Positions 1 to 9,289 of a stretch of 64,000 bases of DNA are shown piece by piece (the first letter of the stretch is position 1; each line of letters opens with the position of its first letter). Both the position numbers and the translations under genes were made by a program. The notes under the pieces were generated by a model. The model had not been told where the DNA came from and did no database searches. It was given only the letters and a program-made list of their open reading frames with translations. Where the stretch lies: the NCBI RefSeq assembly GCF_001189295.1, contig NZ_CP012159.1:1116001-1180000 (forward strand), given 5' to 3'. Source of the DNA: Chondromyces crocatus. GTDB lineage: Bacteria; Myxococcota_A; Polyangia; Polyangiales; Polyangiaceae.

Positions 1-1852
1 CGCTCTGCGCCGCGTCAGGGGGCGCGAGCAGGGCCACGGCGCGCACGTCGAACAAGCTCTCTCGGTCGAGGGCGAGGCCCAGGGCCGCTGTACCACCGAG
101 GCCGTGGCCGAGGAGCCCGACGCGCTCGAAGTCGGCGAGCAGAAGTCCTCGCGAGCCTGCGCGGAGGTGCGCCAGCGCGTCACGCAGCGCTGCGGCGCGA
201 CGGACGGGGCCCTCTTCGGGCGTGAGCCACGACAGATCGGGCGCGATGACGACGAAGCCGTGGCGCGCCAGGTGGGCCATGAGGCCGGAGAGCTGGCGGT
301 AGTCCTGGGTCGTGTCGTCTCGGCCTCCCTCGCCCTGGAGGCGCCTCGTGTGGGCCAGCGCGACCACGGGGAACGGCGCCTCTGTGGCGACGGCCGCGCC
401 TTCTCCGCTCGCCTGTGCCGGGTAATAGAGCAGCGCCGTCATGCGCTCCGGGCTCTGGTACACGAGGCCCTCGAAGGGTCGGGCGTCGGCGTAGCAGGCG
501 TCCTCCGAGAGCGGGACGTCGGTGAGGCGGCGGAAACCGGCGGCATGGCGGCCAGCGCGGAGCGGCGAGGGGACCGCGGGGGATGAGGCTCGGACGTGGG
601 GGACGGGCTCTGGCTTCGTGACCTGCGCGGTGTGCGAAGGTGTAGCGCTCGTGGCGGGCGCGATGTGCGAAGGCACCGCGCTCGTGGCGGGCGCGGTGGA
701 GGGCGACGGGGCCGCGTGCGGAGGCGTGGTCTCCGAGGGGGGTGATCCCGTCGGCGGCTCGAACACCGCCTCCTGGCGCATCGTGGAGGAGGGGGCCGCG
801 CTTTCGGTCGGCATCGAGGGGGCCTCGGGGAGCCGGATCGAGGAGGGGCCGCCCGGCGTCGCCGTCGGTCCAGGTGTCGGGCGCGGCGGAGGCATCGACG
901 AGAAGATGGCGCGCCGGAACCAGCCCGCCGTGTCGCGGGAGAAATGGGCCACGTGATCCCCGGCGACGACGACCGCTTCGAGACGCGAGGGCGGTCCTCC
1001 GGCACGCTGGAGCAGCGACACCTCGGCGCATCGCCCGAGTTCGGTCGCGAAGATCTGAGGCCCACGCCAGGGCAACGCCGGGTCGTCGTTGTCGCGGACC
1101 CAGTGCCCCACACCGGCGACCTTCAGCGGCGCGACCAGCTCGAAGTGCCCACGCTTGCCCGTTCTGCCTTGAAGCAGGGCCGGACGCCCGCTCACGCCCG
1201 ACAGGATCTCGGTGGGCTCGCTCCACACCCGGTCCGGGCCGCACCAGCAGTGCATCAGCGTGTCCCCACGGCGCGCGATCACCTCCAGGTGGCCAGCGCC
1301 GCCGAGGTTGCTCTGCACCAGCGCCACCGCATCGAGCCGCCCCACACCAGCGCCGATGAGCACGGGGCCGCGCCAGGGCAAGCCCGACGTGTCGTTGTCG
1401 CGGACCCAGTGGGCGAGGCCGCCGGCCGAGATCGGCGTGACCAGCTCGAAGCAACCCCGGTGACCCCACGTACCCTGGATGAGCGCAGGAGCGCCCGTCA
1501 CGCCCGAGGTCAGCGGGTACGCGCTGCTCCACGTCGCGCCGAGTTCCGCCGGGCGCCAGAAGAGCGCGAGCCGATCGCCGGCACGCGCCGCGACCTCCAG
1601 GTTCCCCGGGTCGCCGAAGTTGCTGCGGATGAGCGACACCGCGTCGACGGGCCCGAGCTCTGCCCCGAAGGTGTTCACGTAACGCCACACCGGCGGATCA
1701 CTGGACGTATCGAGGACGTGGTGGGCGATGCCATAAGGCGGACCGTCGAGCGGCACCAGCAGCTCGGCCCCGTCCCGTCCAGCACCATCCTGGAGAAAGA
1801 AGCCGCCACGACCGGCGCTCTGGACGAAAAAGCCGCTGTTCCTGATGGGCAT
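1..1852 (-). CDS. PLL-type beta-propeller protein fused to alpha/beta-hydrolase-like domain (C-terminus cut by window edge)
   Basis: The reading frame stays open from ATG at 1852 to the left edge, so the C-terminus is missing. Residues 1-280 carry repeats with recurring SNFGDPGNLEV, GHFELVAP and HWVRDND motifs, as in PLL/PHL-like seven-bladed lectin-type propellers. A Pro/Ser/Thr-rich linker with a repeated PATSA-PSH motif follows. From about residue 480 a dienelactone/PET-hydrolase-like fold begins (MTALLYYPAQ, FPVVALAHTRR, HGFVVIAPDLSW). The nucleophile elbow reads LLGHGLGG, with glycine at residue 584 where these families have serine, so catalysis is doubtful. No signal peptide is evident from this start; an in-frame ATG at 1909 is an alternative. 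The fold assignments come from recalled family motifs. The function is probably carbohydrate or surface binding. Confidence 0.8.
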   Translation of the reverse strand, partial: MPIRNSGFFVQSAGRGGFFLQDGAGRDGAELLVPLDGPPYGIAHHVLDTSSDPPVWRYVNTFGAELGPVDAVSLIRSNFGDPGNLEVAARAGDRLALFWRPAELGATWSSAYPLTSGVTGAPALIQGTWGHRGCFELVTPISAGGLAHWVRDNDTSGLPWRGPVLIGAGVGRLDAVALVQSNLGGAGHLEVIARRGDTLMHCWCGPDRVWSEPTEILSGVSGRPALLQGRTGKRGHFELVAPLKVAGVGHWVRDNDDPALPWRGPQIFATELGRCAEVSLLQRAGGPPSRLEAVVVAGDHVAHFSRDTAGWFRRAIFSSMPPPRPTPGPTATPGGPSSIRLPEAPSMPTESAAPSSTMRQEAVFEPPTGSPPSETTPPHAAPSPSTAPATSAVPSHIAPATSATPSHTAQVTKPEPVPHVRASSPAVPSPLRAGRHAAGFRRLTDVPLSEDACYADARPFEGLVYQSPERMTALLYYPAQASGEGAAVATEAPFPVVALAHTRRLQGEGGRDDTTQDYRQLSGLMAHLARHGFVVIAPDLSWLTPEEGPVRRAAALRDALAHLRAGSRGLLLADFERVGLLGHGLGGTAALGLALDRESLFDVRAVALLAPPDAAQS

Positions 1853-2088
1853 GGCGCAGACCCGACGCTGCTTCGACGGGGGCACGCAGCATAGCCTCCG
1901 CGGCTGCATCCCGGGAGCATGATCAACCGGCCGAGCGCGCATCGAGCGGCCACGAAGCGTGCCCTTCCCCGCCGCGCGAGGCCGTCAGCGTCACGTTGAG
2001 GACCGTGGAGCCCGCTCGACGTCGAGCGCAGAAAGATCCGACAAAGGGCGCGTGGTTCACCCTCGCGCGACGAGGGACGCGCGAGGGA

Positions 2089-2862
2089 CTACCCGAGCAC
2101 CCGGGCGAGGCGCTCCGACCATTCGGCGATCCCTGCCGAGTCCGCCAGCAGATCTTGCCGGATCTCGAAGAGCACCGCTGGCAGCCCGCGCGCGTCGCCG
2201 AAGTAGGGCACGGTGTGATCACCGTCCAGCGTGGGCTGGTACGGCTCGTTGTCGCCCACCTCGGGGACCTCCTCGCGCAGCCGCTCGATCAGCCCCTGGG
2301 CGAACTCGCGCGCCCCGAGGGACAGGACCGCGCACTGCCAGCGTCGGGCAATGCCGAGGAACACCGGCGTGAAGCTGTGCACCCCGATCACGGCGGTGGG
2401 CCTCCCTTCCGCTTGCCGCCGGTCCAGGTGCTGCGTCACGGCGTCGCGGAACGGCTCGAAGAGGGCGCGCCACCGCGCCGCACGCTCTCCCTCGGGCAGG
2501 CCGACGTTCCCCGGGATGTCCGTGCTCTCGCTGACCTCCACGATCGACGTCGGCGAGTGCCGAGGGCGGTTGCAGTCGATCACCAGCCGCGAGTAGTTCG
2601 TCATGAAGAGCGGCGCATCGAGCCGCTCGCCGAGGGCCCGCGCGAGCTGCGCCGCCCCGAGATCCCAGGCGATGTGACGTTCGAGTTCCGCGGCCGTCAG
2701 GCCCAGATCCCCGACCCGGCGCGGCAGCCGGTTCGAGGCGTGCTCGCAGACGAGCACGTACCTGGACGTCCCGCCCTCGTTCACCACCTCCACGGGCGCC
2801 GGCTCGTCCGGCCCGAGGAAAGGTTCATCGCTCGTGGACTGCTGCGCTGACGGCTCCCGCAT
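2089..2862 (-). CDS. N-formylglutamate amidohydrolase family protein
   Basis: This 257-residue protein matches the N-formylglutamate amidohydrolase (HutG-like) family: an N-terminal YVLVCEHASNRLP strand, then HIAWDLGAAQLARALGERLDAPLF, YSRLVIDCNRP and IGVHSFTPVF, all typical metal and substrate-site segments. Family members hydrolyse N-formylglutamate to formate and glutamate, but many homologues are annotated only by fold. No histidine-degradation genes are nearby, so the substrate is uncertain. I chose ATG at 2862 because the longer open frame upstream overlaps the divergent lipoprotein gene and is low-complexity Gly/Ala/Val. The gene is divergent from the LRR lipoprotein. Confidence 0.85.
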   Translation of the reverse strand: MREPSAQQSTSDEPFLGPDEPAPVEVVNEGGTSRYVLVCEHASNRLPRRVGDLGLTAAELERHIAWDLGAAQLARALGERLDAPLFMTNYSRLVIDCNRPRHSPTSIVEVSESTDIPGNVGLPEGERAARWRALFEPFRDAVTQHLDRRQAEGRPTAVIGVHSFTPVFLGIARRWQCAVLSLGAREFAQGLIERLREEVPEVGDNEPYQPTLDGDHTVPYFGDARGLPAVLFEIRQDLLADSAGIAEWSERLARVLG

Positions 2863-2905
2863 CGACCCTCCACGTTCGTCGCAGAGCCTAGTAGCATGCG
2901 CCTCG
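2863..2905. promoter_or_regulatory. Short divergent promoter interval
   Basis: Only 43 bp separate the starts of the amidohydrolase-family gene (minus) and the LRR lipoprotein (plus), so the two promoters must overlap each other or the coding ends. I see no convincing -35/-10 pair. Confidence 0.35.
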
Positions 2906-3697
2906 ATGCGCCACCGACCCGCCCTCCTCGCCCTCACCCTGACGCTCGCGCTCCCCGCGCTGCTCGCCGCGTGCGACGGCGAAAAGCCCTCCGCGTCGAC
3001 GGCTGCGACGAGCACCGCGACGGCAACCGTGGCCGCTGCGCCTGCGCCCACGCCCACGCCGAGTGCCGAACCCGCGCCTCCGCCCAAGAAGAAGGAGGTC
3101 GTGTGCAGCAAGGACGCGGTCATCTCCTTCCCGGACGCCAACTTCGAGAGCGTCGTCCGCATCCAGGCCCAGAAGCCCACCGGTCAGATCCTCAAGACCG
3201 ATCTCGCCCGCGTGAAGACGCTGAACCTCACCGAGTCCAAGCTCGACGAGCTGGATCCTTGCATCTTCCAGGAGCTCAAGGCCCTGAAGGGCCTCTACCT
3301 CCCACCTGGCAAGATCGACGACCTCTCCCCCCTCAAGAACCTCCACCAGCTCGAGTCGCTGCGCGCGTCGGCGAACCTGGTCAAGGACCTCACCCCCCTG
3401 TCGGGCCTCAAGAAGCTCGACCGGCTCGACATCGGCCGCACCCCGGTCGCCGACCTCACGCCGCTCGGCGAGCTGACCAGCCTCACCGAACTCCAGATCG
3501 ACGAGACCGAGGTGACCGACCTCGGCCCGCTCGCGAAGCTCGAGAAGCTCGAGATGCTCCAGATGAAGCGGACCCGGGTCAGCGAACTCGGCCCGCTGCG
3601 CGGCCTGCGCAAGCTCAAGAACCTGTACCTCGAAGGCTCGGCGGTGCGGGACACGACCTCCCTCATGGGTCTGCCGGGGCTCAAGATTCACGAGTGA
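2906..3697 (+). CDS. Leucine-rich-repeat lipoprotein
   Basis: This is a 263-residue lipoprotein. The signal peptide ends in a lipobox (ALPALLAAC) at about residue 22, followed by a Thr/Ala/Pro-rich tether. From about residue 95 it consists of internalin-like 22-residue LRRs in which LTPLSGLKKLDRLDI-type units repeat six or seven times. Such repeats form curved solenoids for protein-protein contacts, probably on the outer membrane or in the periplasm. The ATG at 2906 puts the signal peptide at the N-terminus; an in-frame extension to 2834 would bury it. No catalytic domain is seen and the ligand is unknown. Confidence 0.88.
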   Translation: MRHRPALLALTLTLALPALLAACDGEKPSASTAATSTATATVAAAPAPTPTPSAEPAPPPKKKEVVCSKDAVISFPDANFESVVRIQAQKPTGQILKTDLARVKTLNLTESKLDELDPCIFQELKALKGLYLPPGKIDDLSPLKNLHQLESLRASANLVKDLTPLSGLKKLDRLDIGRTPVADLTPLGELTSLTELQIDETEVTDLGPLAKLEKLEMLQMKRTRVSELGPLRGLRKLKNLYLEGSAVRDTTSLMGLPGLKIHE

Positions 3698-3724
3698 CGT
3701 GAAGCACTGACCGGATCGCGGTCC

Positions 3725-3764
3725 GGCGAGCCGACATCGCGCGCCCCTGCGCGACGAGCTCGCC
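3725..3764 (+). terminator. Hairpin between LRR lipoprotein and DUF2169 genes
   Basis: A two-part inverted repeat: GGCGAGC (3725-3731) pairs with GCTCGCC (3758-3764), and inside it TCGCGC (3737-3742) pairs with GCGCGA (3749-3754) around a GCCCCT loop. There is no T-tract. It lies 28 bp after one stop and 15 bp before the next start, so it may terminate the first transcript or sit in the leader of the second. Confidence 0.45.
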
Positions 3765-3778
3765 TATCCTGGAAGGCC

Positions 3779-6673
3779 ATGCCTGGGCTCGACGTCATCT
3801 CGCTCTGCCCCTTGCGGGCGACCTCGCTGCTCTGGCGCCGGAGCACCGGCGAGCTGACGCAGACCGTCATCTGCAAGGCGACCTTCGATCTGTTGCCCGG
3901 CACCTGCCAGCTCGCCGAGCGCCAGGAGCAGCCGCTCGACGACGACGCCCACTGGAACGACGACCCCTCACGCAGCCTCTACGCGCCCAGCGACCTCGTC
4001 CCGTTCAAGGCCAGGGCCGACGTACTCCTCGTGGGCAAGGCGTACGCGCCCCGCGCGCAGCCGGTGCGCTCCCTCGTGGCGCGGCTCGTCGTCGCGGAGA
4101 TCGACAAGACCGTCGAGGCGATCGTCGACAGGCTCCTCGGCCCCGACGGACAGCTCACCGAGGGACCCTGGTTCACCGCGATGCCGCTCGTCTACGAGCG
4201 CGCCTCGGGCGGCCCGGAGACGTGGAACCCCGTGGGCGTCTCCAGCAGCCGACCCGACAAGCAGGGACGCATCCGCCACCCCAACTTGCAGCCCGTGGGC
4301 CCCCAGCAGACCGCCACCAAGGTCACCACGCCCCCCACCGCCTTCGGCCCGCTCGCGCCGTCGTGGCCCGCGAAGAGCCGTCTCCTCGGTGCGCTCGGCG
4401 CCTCGTGGGGCCCGACCCATCACCTGCGCGCGCCGCTCCCCGAGCGCCTCGACCCTGCCTGGTTCAACGCGGCCCCCTCCGATCAGCAGGTTGCGGTGCT
4501 CCGCGCCGACCAGCGCCTCCGCCTGGAGAACCTGAACCGCGACCACCCATTGCTGCTCACCGCGCTGCCGGGCCTCCAGCCCTCGGTCCGGGCCGAGATC
4601 CAGGGCGAGCGCCCGCTCGACCTGCGGATGACCTGCGACACGCTCTGGATCGACACCGATCGCGCGGTCTGCACCCTGACCTGGCGTGGCCAGGTGCCCT
4701 TGCGCAAGCCCGACATGGCCGGGCGCGTGGTGGTCTCGATCATGGAGACGGGGGCCCGCGACGACGACGAGGACGAGCCGACCCAGGGCCACACCGCCAC
4801 GGTGCAGGTCGACTTGCCTCGGGACGCAGCCCCTCCGTGGCTCACGTCGAAGCCGGTCTCTGCATCCGCGCCTCCTCCGCCAGGTCCCAGCGGCGTGGCA
4901 GCCGGCGCTGCCCTGCGCGCCGCGCTCGGGGGCGCCCCCCTCGGGACGGTCCACCTCGGTGCCAGCACGGCGCCCGCGAGCTTGCAGCCCGTCGCCGCTT
5001 CCCTGGGCGCTGCCGCATCCGTTGCGACGACCTCACCTGTACCAGGAGCGCCTGGCGCGTCACCGCCGACCGGCACCGCATCCTCGTCGGGCGCGCCGCC
5101 GCCCGCGCCGCCGCTGCTCGACGGAGGGATCACACAGAGCGTGGCGATCCCGCCGCCCGGGTCCCCTTCGCCGTCTCCGGTGGCGTCCGACCTCACGGCT
5201 CCACCGCTGACACCGTCCGGGGCTCCTCCCACGCCGTCGTCCGCGAAGCTCGCGTCCGCAGCACCACTGCCATCGGAGGCCCAGGTGCCCTCGTCCGCGC
5301 CGCTCCTGCCGTCGCCGCAGGTGCCCTCGTCCGCGCCGCTCCTGCCGTCGATGCAGCTCCCACCATCGGCACAGCTGCCGGTGTCCACCTCGCCGTCCTC
5401 GCCCTCGCCGTCTTCGCCAACGCAGGCATCGACGACGCCCCCCGCCTCACCGCTCGTCCCGTCGGCCTCACCCCTCGCGCCTCCCGTCGGCGCGTCCCGA
5501 TCCCCGCTGGCTTCGCCCCTCCAGGGCGTCACATCCCCGTTGCCTGGCGCTCTCGCGGCGAAACCCACTGCAGCGCCAGCACCGCCACCGCTCGTGAAGC
5601 CCTCGCCGAGCGGCACGCCTCCCGCCCAGGTCCAGCCTGAACAGCGCTGGGAACCGCCGAGAGCGAGCGGCGCTGCGCGCACCGTGGGCGAGACCCTTGC
5701 GACCTCCGCGGAAGGCGCTTCTCCGGCAGGACCCGGACCTGCGCGCCACCGGGAGCTTTCGGCCAGCTCGCTCGGCGTCCTCGCCGCCTCCAACGCCGCA
5801 GCCGAGCCGAACCAAGCGACCCGCATGGCCCACGCCACGTCGCTCCCCGCAGCGTCTCCACCCGCCCCCGCCCGCGCATCCGGTACGCTCGATCTGCTGG
5901 AGCTGCTCTGGATCGACCCCCCCTTCGCCGCGAAGATCCGCAAGCAGCCCGACTGGAAGAAGCGCCTCGTCGACGTGGATCCCTTGCCGCGGGACGACGA
6001 GCGCGATCCCGAGGCGACGGCCGACAGACGAAAGGCCCGCGATCGTCGTGACGTCACGGCCCTTCTGCGCATTGCCGAGCCAACGGACCCGGAGGCCCTC
6101 GAAGCCCTCATCGAGAGCGCCCTCGACGACGGCGCCCTCGCTCCACCGCTCGTCCTCGTCGCGGGAGAGCTGTCGCTGCCGTTCGATCCGGTCGCCACGC
6201 TGGAGGCACTCCTCGCCGCCGCCGCCCCCTTCGGACAAGGAGACAAGCGCCTCAAGGAGACGATGGACGCGGTGGTCGCGCTCCTCGACACCCCTGGCAT
6301 GTCCCGCGCCGGCAGCGTCGCCGAGTCCCTCTCGACGCGCGTCCGAGATGCCTTCACCCAGGCCTACCGCTCTCTCTCTCCGAGCTTCCTCGACGAGCAC
6401 GCCGAGCGCACCCTGCTCGAGCAGCGCGCACACCAGAAGCGCACCCTGCTCGGGCAATCCTGGCTGCGGGGCTTGCTCACGCCGGCGCCCGGACAGAGCC
6501 CGATCCCGACCTACCTGCCCGAGTCACTCTCGACCGAGTTGCCGATGTACCAGCGCTTCAAGGTGCGCCTCGTAGCCGAGGCGAGGCTTCAGCTCGATCA
6601 GCTCGAACAGCACCCCATCGCCTTGCGCGCCGTGGCCCTCGCGCGTCTCGTCCCGCGCACGAAGCGCCCCTGA
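3779..6673 (+). CDS. DUF2169 domain protein with long Pro/Ser/Ala-rich linker
   Basis: This 964-residue protein opens with a DUF2169 domain (about 1-330; start region contains TVICKATFDLLPGTCQL, then DVLLVGKAYAPRAQPV). DUF2169 proteins are often adaptors or chaperones encoded beside type VI secretion spikes and effectors, and the domain is abundant in Polyangiales. Residues 345-650 are a Pro/Ala/Ser-rich, probably disordered linker. The C-terminal region (about 690-964) is helical and charged, beginning LDLLELLWIDPPFAAKIRKQ. No vgrG, PAAR or tss gene lies nearby, so a secretion role is not supported by context. The linker keeps overlapping frames open on both strands. Confidence 0.85.
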   Translation: MPGLDVISLCPLRATSLLWRRSTGELTQTVICKATFDLLPGTCQLAERQEQPLDDDAHWNDDPSRSLYAPSDLVPFKARADVLLVGKAYAPRAQPVRSLVARLVVAEIDKTVEAIVDRLLGPDGQLTEGPWFTAMPLVYERASGGPETWNPVGVSSSRPDKQGRIRHPNLQPVGPQQTATKVTTPPTAFGPLAPSWPAKSRLLGALGASWGPTHHLRAPLPERLDPAWFNAAPSDQQVAVLRADQRLRLENLNRDHPLLLTALPGLQPSVRAEIQGERPLDLRMTCDTLWIDTDRAVCTLTWRGQVPLRKPDMAGRVVVSIMETGARDDDEDEPTQGHTATVQVDLPRDAAPPWLTSKPVSASAPPPPGPSGVAAGAALRAALGGAPLGTVHLGASTAPASLQPVAASLGAAASVATTSPVPGAPGASPPTGTASSSGAPPPAPPLLDGGITQSVAIPPPGSPSPSPVASDLTAPPLTPSGAPPTPSSAKLASAAPLPSEAQVPSSAPLLPSPQVPSSAPLLPSMQLPPSAQLPVSTSPSSPSPSSPTQASTTPPASPLVPSASPLAPPVGASRSPLASPLQGVTSPLPGALAAKPTAAPAPPPLVKPSPSGTPPAQVQPEQRWEPPRASGAARTVGETLATSAEGASPAGPGPARHRELSASSLGVLAASNAAAEPNQATRMAHATSLPAASPPAPARASGTLDLLELLWIDPPFAAKIRKQPDWKKRLVDVDPLPRDDERDPEATADRRKARDRRDVTALLRIAEPTDPEALEALIESALDDGALAPPLVLVAGELSLPFDPVATLEALLAAAAPFGQGDKRLKETMDAVVALLDTPGMSRAGSVAESLSTRVRDAFTQAYRSLSPSFLDEHAERTLLEQRAHQKRTLLGQSWLRGLLTPAPGQSPIPTYLPESLSTELPMYQRFKVRLVAEARLQLDQLEQHPIALRAVALARLVPRTKRP

Positions 6674-6712
6674 CCTGCAGGCCGGGGGCGCGTGCCCTGC
6701 CACGTGCATCCG

Positions 6713-8173
6713 TCAGAAGGCCGTCCCGTTGACCCGCCTGCCCGGCGACGCTGCCGACGAGACCAGCGTCGTGTGCAGCACGAAACTCCCGCTCGCGTCC
6801 ATGTCGGGACTCCGGTTCATCGAGACCCCGTCGGTGCTGGACAGCGCGCTGCCATAGCTGAAGGCATCGACCACCGTGCCCGACGAGGTGGCCAGCGTCA
6901 CCGTGTCGCTACCGTTGTTGAGCGCGAGTCCGCCCGTGGATGCAGCCACCGCGTTGCCGACCCCCGACGGGATCCCCGAGGTGCCGCCGAAGACCACCAG
7001 CGCCTTGCCTGCGGCGAGCGAGGTGCCCGTCGGGAACCTGTGGCGCACGGAGACGGCGTCGGAGAGCGTGTAGCCGCCCAGGTTCACGGCCGTGCTGCCC
7101 CGGTTCACGATCTCGATGAACTCCCCGTTCGTGTCGCTCCCCGGCTCGTTGGCGAGGATCTCGTTGAGGAACACCTGCGCTCCTCCCGGGTTGCTGCTGC
7201 CGAGAGAATACCGCGCGATCACGGGGTAGTGATTGCTGGTCGTCGAGGTGTAGCTGCTGATGTACTGGTCCACCCGGTACACTTCGGCCGAGCCGCCGAT
7301 GTAGAGCGGCTGGAGCGCGCTGGTGACGAGGTGATGGTCGAGCATGTGCGAGCCGGAGGCGGTCGACGCGAGACCGCTCTCGGAGAGCGAGAGCGTCGGG
7401 AAGAAGTAGCTCCCGGTGGCGTTGACGAGGTTCGCGTACGGTGACGGCTGGCTCGTCCGGATCGAGCTGTCGAGATCGTCGTTGAAATCGCCGACGACCA
7501 TCACGTTCTTCCCCGCGTGTGTGCTGTCGATGTACGACTTCAGCGCGATCGACCCGTTCTTTCGCCTCGTGTAGCTCTCGGCGTCGTTGCTCGCCTTGGC
7601 GTGGAGCGTGATGAAGACGATCTCCTTCGAGGTCCCGTTCACGTTTGCCGTCAGCTTGATTTCGAGCGGCGGACGGCCCGCGAACTCGTAATCGTTGCCC
7701 GTCAGGATGATCTTCGCGCTCTGTATGCTGACGGCGCTGGTTTTGTAGATGATGCCGACCTTCTGCTCGGTGCTGTAGTAATAGCTGGACCCATTCGTCA
7801 CCAGCGCATTGTTCGACAGGAATCCGGCATAGCCGGGCAGCTCCTGGAGCAAGCTGTTGAAATGGTCGACAATGGTGATCTCCTGCACTCCCCAGAGATC
7901 GAGGTCGGCCCCCTTGATCACGTCACGCGCATTCTGGAGTTGCAGCGTCTCGTTCGTGGGGCCCCGGCTCGTCATCCCGAACCACTCGATGTTCCAGCTC
8001 GCGACGTCGAGCGTGGTCGCGCTGCCGCGGGACGGGACCGTGGCCGCCTGGTCGAGCGTCTCCACGAGCTCGTCGTCCTCGGCGAGATCGTCGATGGGGA
8101 CGGTGCAGGCGAGGAACGCGAGCGATGCGAGGGGTGCGAGCCATGAGATACGGAGTTGCTGCCGTCGCGACAT
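6713..8173 (-). CDS. Secreted endonuclease/exonuclease/phosphatase-fold lipoprotein with lamin-tail domain
   Basis: This 486-residue protein has a lipoprotein signal (lipobox LAFLAC). The EEP fold spans about residues 55-325 and shows DVASWNIEWFG, LWGVQEI, VVGDFNDDLDS and the terminal MLDHHLV/SNHYPV segments that carry the metal and catalytic Asp/His residues of this superfamily. A lamin-tail domain follows (FLNEILANEP, FIEIVNRGSTAVNLGGYTLSD). This arrangement is known in extracellular bacterial nucleases, so DNA degradation outside the cell is plausible. The start at 8173 has a strong GAGGAGG ribosome site; the ATG 15 bp upstream does not. It is convergent with the DUF2169 gene. Confidence 0.9.
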   Translation of the reverse strand: MSRRQQLRISWLAPLASLAFLACTVPIDDLAEDDELVETLDQAATVPSRGSATTLDVASWNIEWFGMTSRGPTNETLQLQNARDVIKGADLDLWGVQEITIVDHFNSLLQELPGYAGFLSNNALVTNGSSYYYSTEQKVGIIYKTSAVSIQSAKIILTGNDYEFAGRPPLEIKLTANVNGTSKEIVFITLHAKASNDAESYTRRKNGSIALKSYIDSTHAGKNVMVVGDFNDDLDSSIRTSQPSPYANLVNATGSYFFPTLSLSESGLASTASGSHMLDHHLVTSALQPLYIGGSAEVYRVDQYISSYTSTTSNHYPVIARYSLGSSNPGGAQVFLNEILANEPGSDTNGEFIEIVNRGSTAVNLGGYTLSDAVSVRHRFPTGTSLAAGKALVVFGGTSGIPSGVGNAVAASTGGLALNNGSDTVTLATSSGTVVDAFSYGSALSSTDGVSMNRSPDMDASGSFVLHTTLVSSAASPGRRVNGTAF

Positions 8174-8358
8174 GGAATTCCTCCTCACCGGGGCTGCCGC
8201 TGCAATCGCGGCGCACGGGTGCTGAGGACGCTGGTACCACGCGCCTGCCCGTCACCACGCCACGCGGAATGACCGCGACGCAATCTCCATCAAATGCACG
8301 GAAATATCCGATACTGCTGGTGAAGTCGCCGACGGACCGACGAATGAGTGGGGTATGC

Positions 8359-8841
8359 CTATGGCAACTCGATCCGCTCGGGGGGCGAGGTCCGGCATGT
8401 CGGCTCACAATCGGGACCATTGGGGTTCGACGTCGTGTACGTCGGGCGGTAGGAGCCTTCACCGAGGAGCTGCTCGTCGTGGAACACGCTGACCGTGACG
8501 CTGGCGGGCGTGGCGCCTTGCGCGAACTCGACGCCGCCGAGGTAGTGCTCCGAAGGAGCGAGGTTGCACCCGACCAGGAGGAGCTGGACGTTCGCGTCCG
8601 CAGGGCAGGGGGACGGGGCGTTGCACGAGAGGGGCAATGACGTCGTGCAGTCGACGGACCGGTCCTCGGTGACCACCCGGATCCGGTACTCGCCAGGGTT
8701 CCACGCGCCCGTGCGTACGAAGTCGACGACGAAGGAGGATGCGCACGCCAGCAAGGTGCAGTCGCTCGAGTCCGTGCCTCCGCAGCCGACCACCGACAGC
8801 GCGATGGCGCCGAGACTCCAGGAGCTCGATGAAGGTTTCAT
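8359..8841 (-). CDS. Small Cys-containing lipoprotein, unknown function
   Basis: This 160-residue protein has a short lipoprotein signal (IALSVVGC lipobox at about residue 19) and a beta-rich ectodomain with paired cysteines (SSDCTLLAC, VDCTTSLPLSC, PDCEPTC). I recognise no family. The ATG at 8841 places the signal at the N-terminus; the in-frame extension to 9138 has no signal-like character. It is the last recognisable gene before a 1.5-kb gene-poor interval. Confidence 0.75.
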   Translation of the reverse strand: MKPSSSSWSLGAIALSVVGCGGTDSSDCTLLACASSFVVDFVRTGAWNPGEYRIRVVTEDRSVDCTTSLPLSCNAPSPCPADANVQLLLVGCNLAPSEHYLGGVEFAQGATPASVTVSVFHDEQLLGEGSYRPTYTTSNPNGPDCEPTCRTSPPERIELP

Positions 8842-9289
8842 GACGGCGACGGTATCATGCTCCTGGCATTCCAGCGGGCGTGCGCCCCGAGGGACCGGGC
8901 GGCAGGGTTCCAGATGCTCACGTCCAAGCATCGCGATGGCGCCGATCGACAGCGACGCACGAGCCGTCTGCGCGGCGACGCTTGGGTGGCCAACCATCAC
9001 GACAGGGTCTTGTCTCGACGCTGTGCGCCTCCCCTTCCGTGGTCGATGGTGCAAGACGGCCTCTTCGACGACGCGATGAGCGTCTTCAATCGGCGCACCT
9101 TGGAGAGGGTATTCCGGAGCGTACGTGAGGAGCACCACGACGTGCGGACCTCCTGGCTTCGAAGAGTTTTCCTCCGGGTGTCAGCCGGATCGGTGCCGTT
9201 CGGTGGGGGTGGCGGCTTTTGGAAGTAGGACTGAACACGAAAATCTCTGGCGATGCTGGTCTGGACGTTCGGGGAGGAGGGGGTCGGGG

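Noticed and set aside
180-1688. 502-residue Arg/Pro-rich open frame (minus)
   Set aside because: It is the off-frame shadow of the propeller/hydrolase gene on the same strand, which has recognisable domains.
944-1894. 316-residue open frame (plus)
   Set aside because: Antisense shadow of the propeller gene; composition is Arg/His-rich and no motif is seen.
2089-3180. Longer 363-residue version of the amidohydrolase-family protein
   Set aside because: The extra 106 N-terminal residues are low-complexity and antisense to the lipoprotein gene; family similarity starts after the ATG at 2862.
4483-6357. 624-residue open frame (minus)
   Set aside because: Antisense to the low-complexity linker of the DUF2169 gene; no family features.
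3779-6673. Type VI secretion cluster
   Set aside because: No tss, vgrG, hcp or PAAR gene is found near the DUF2169 gene.
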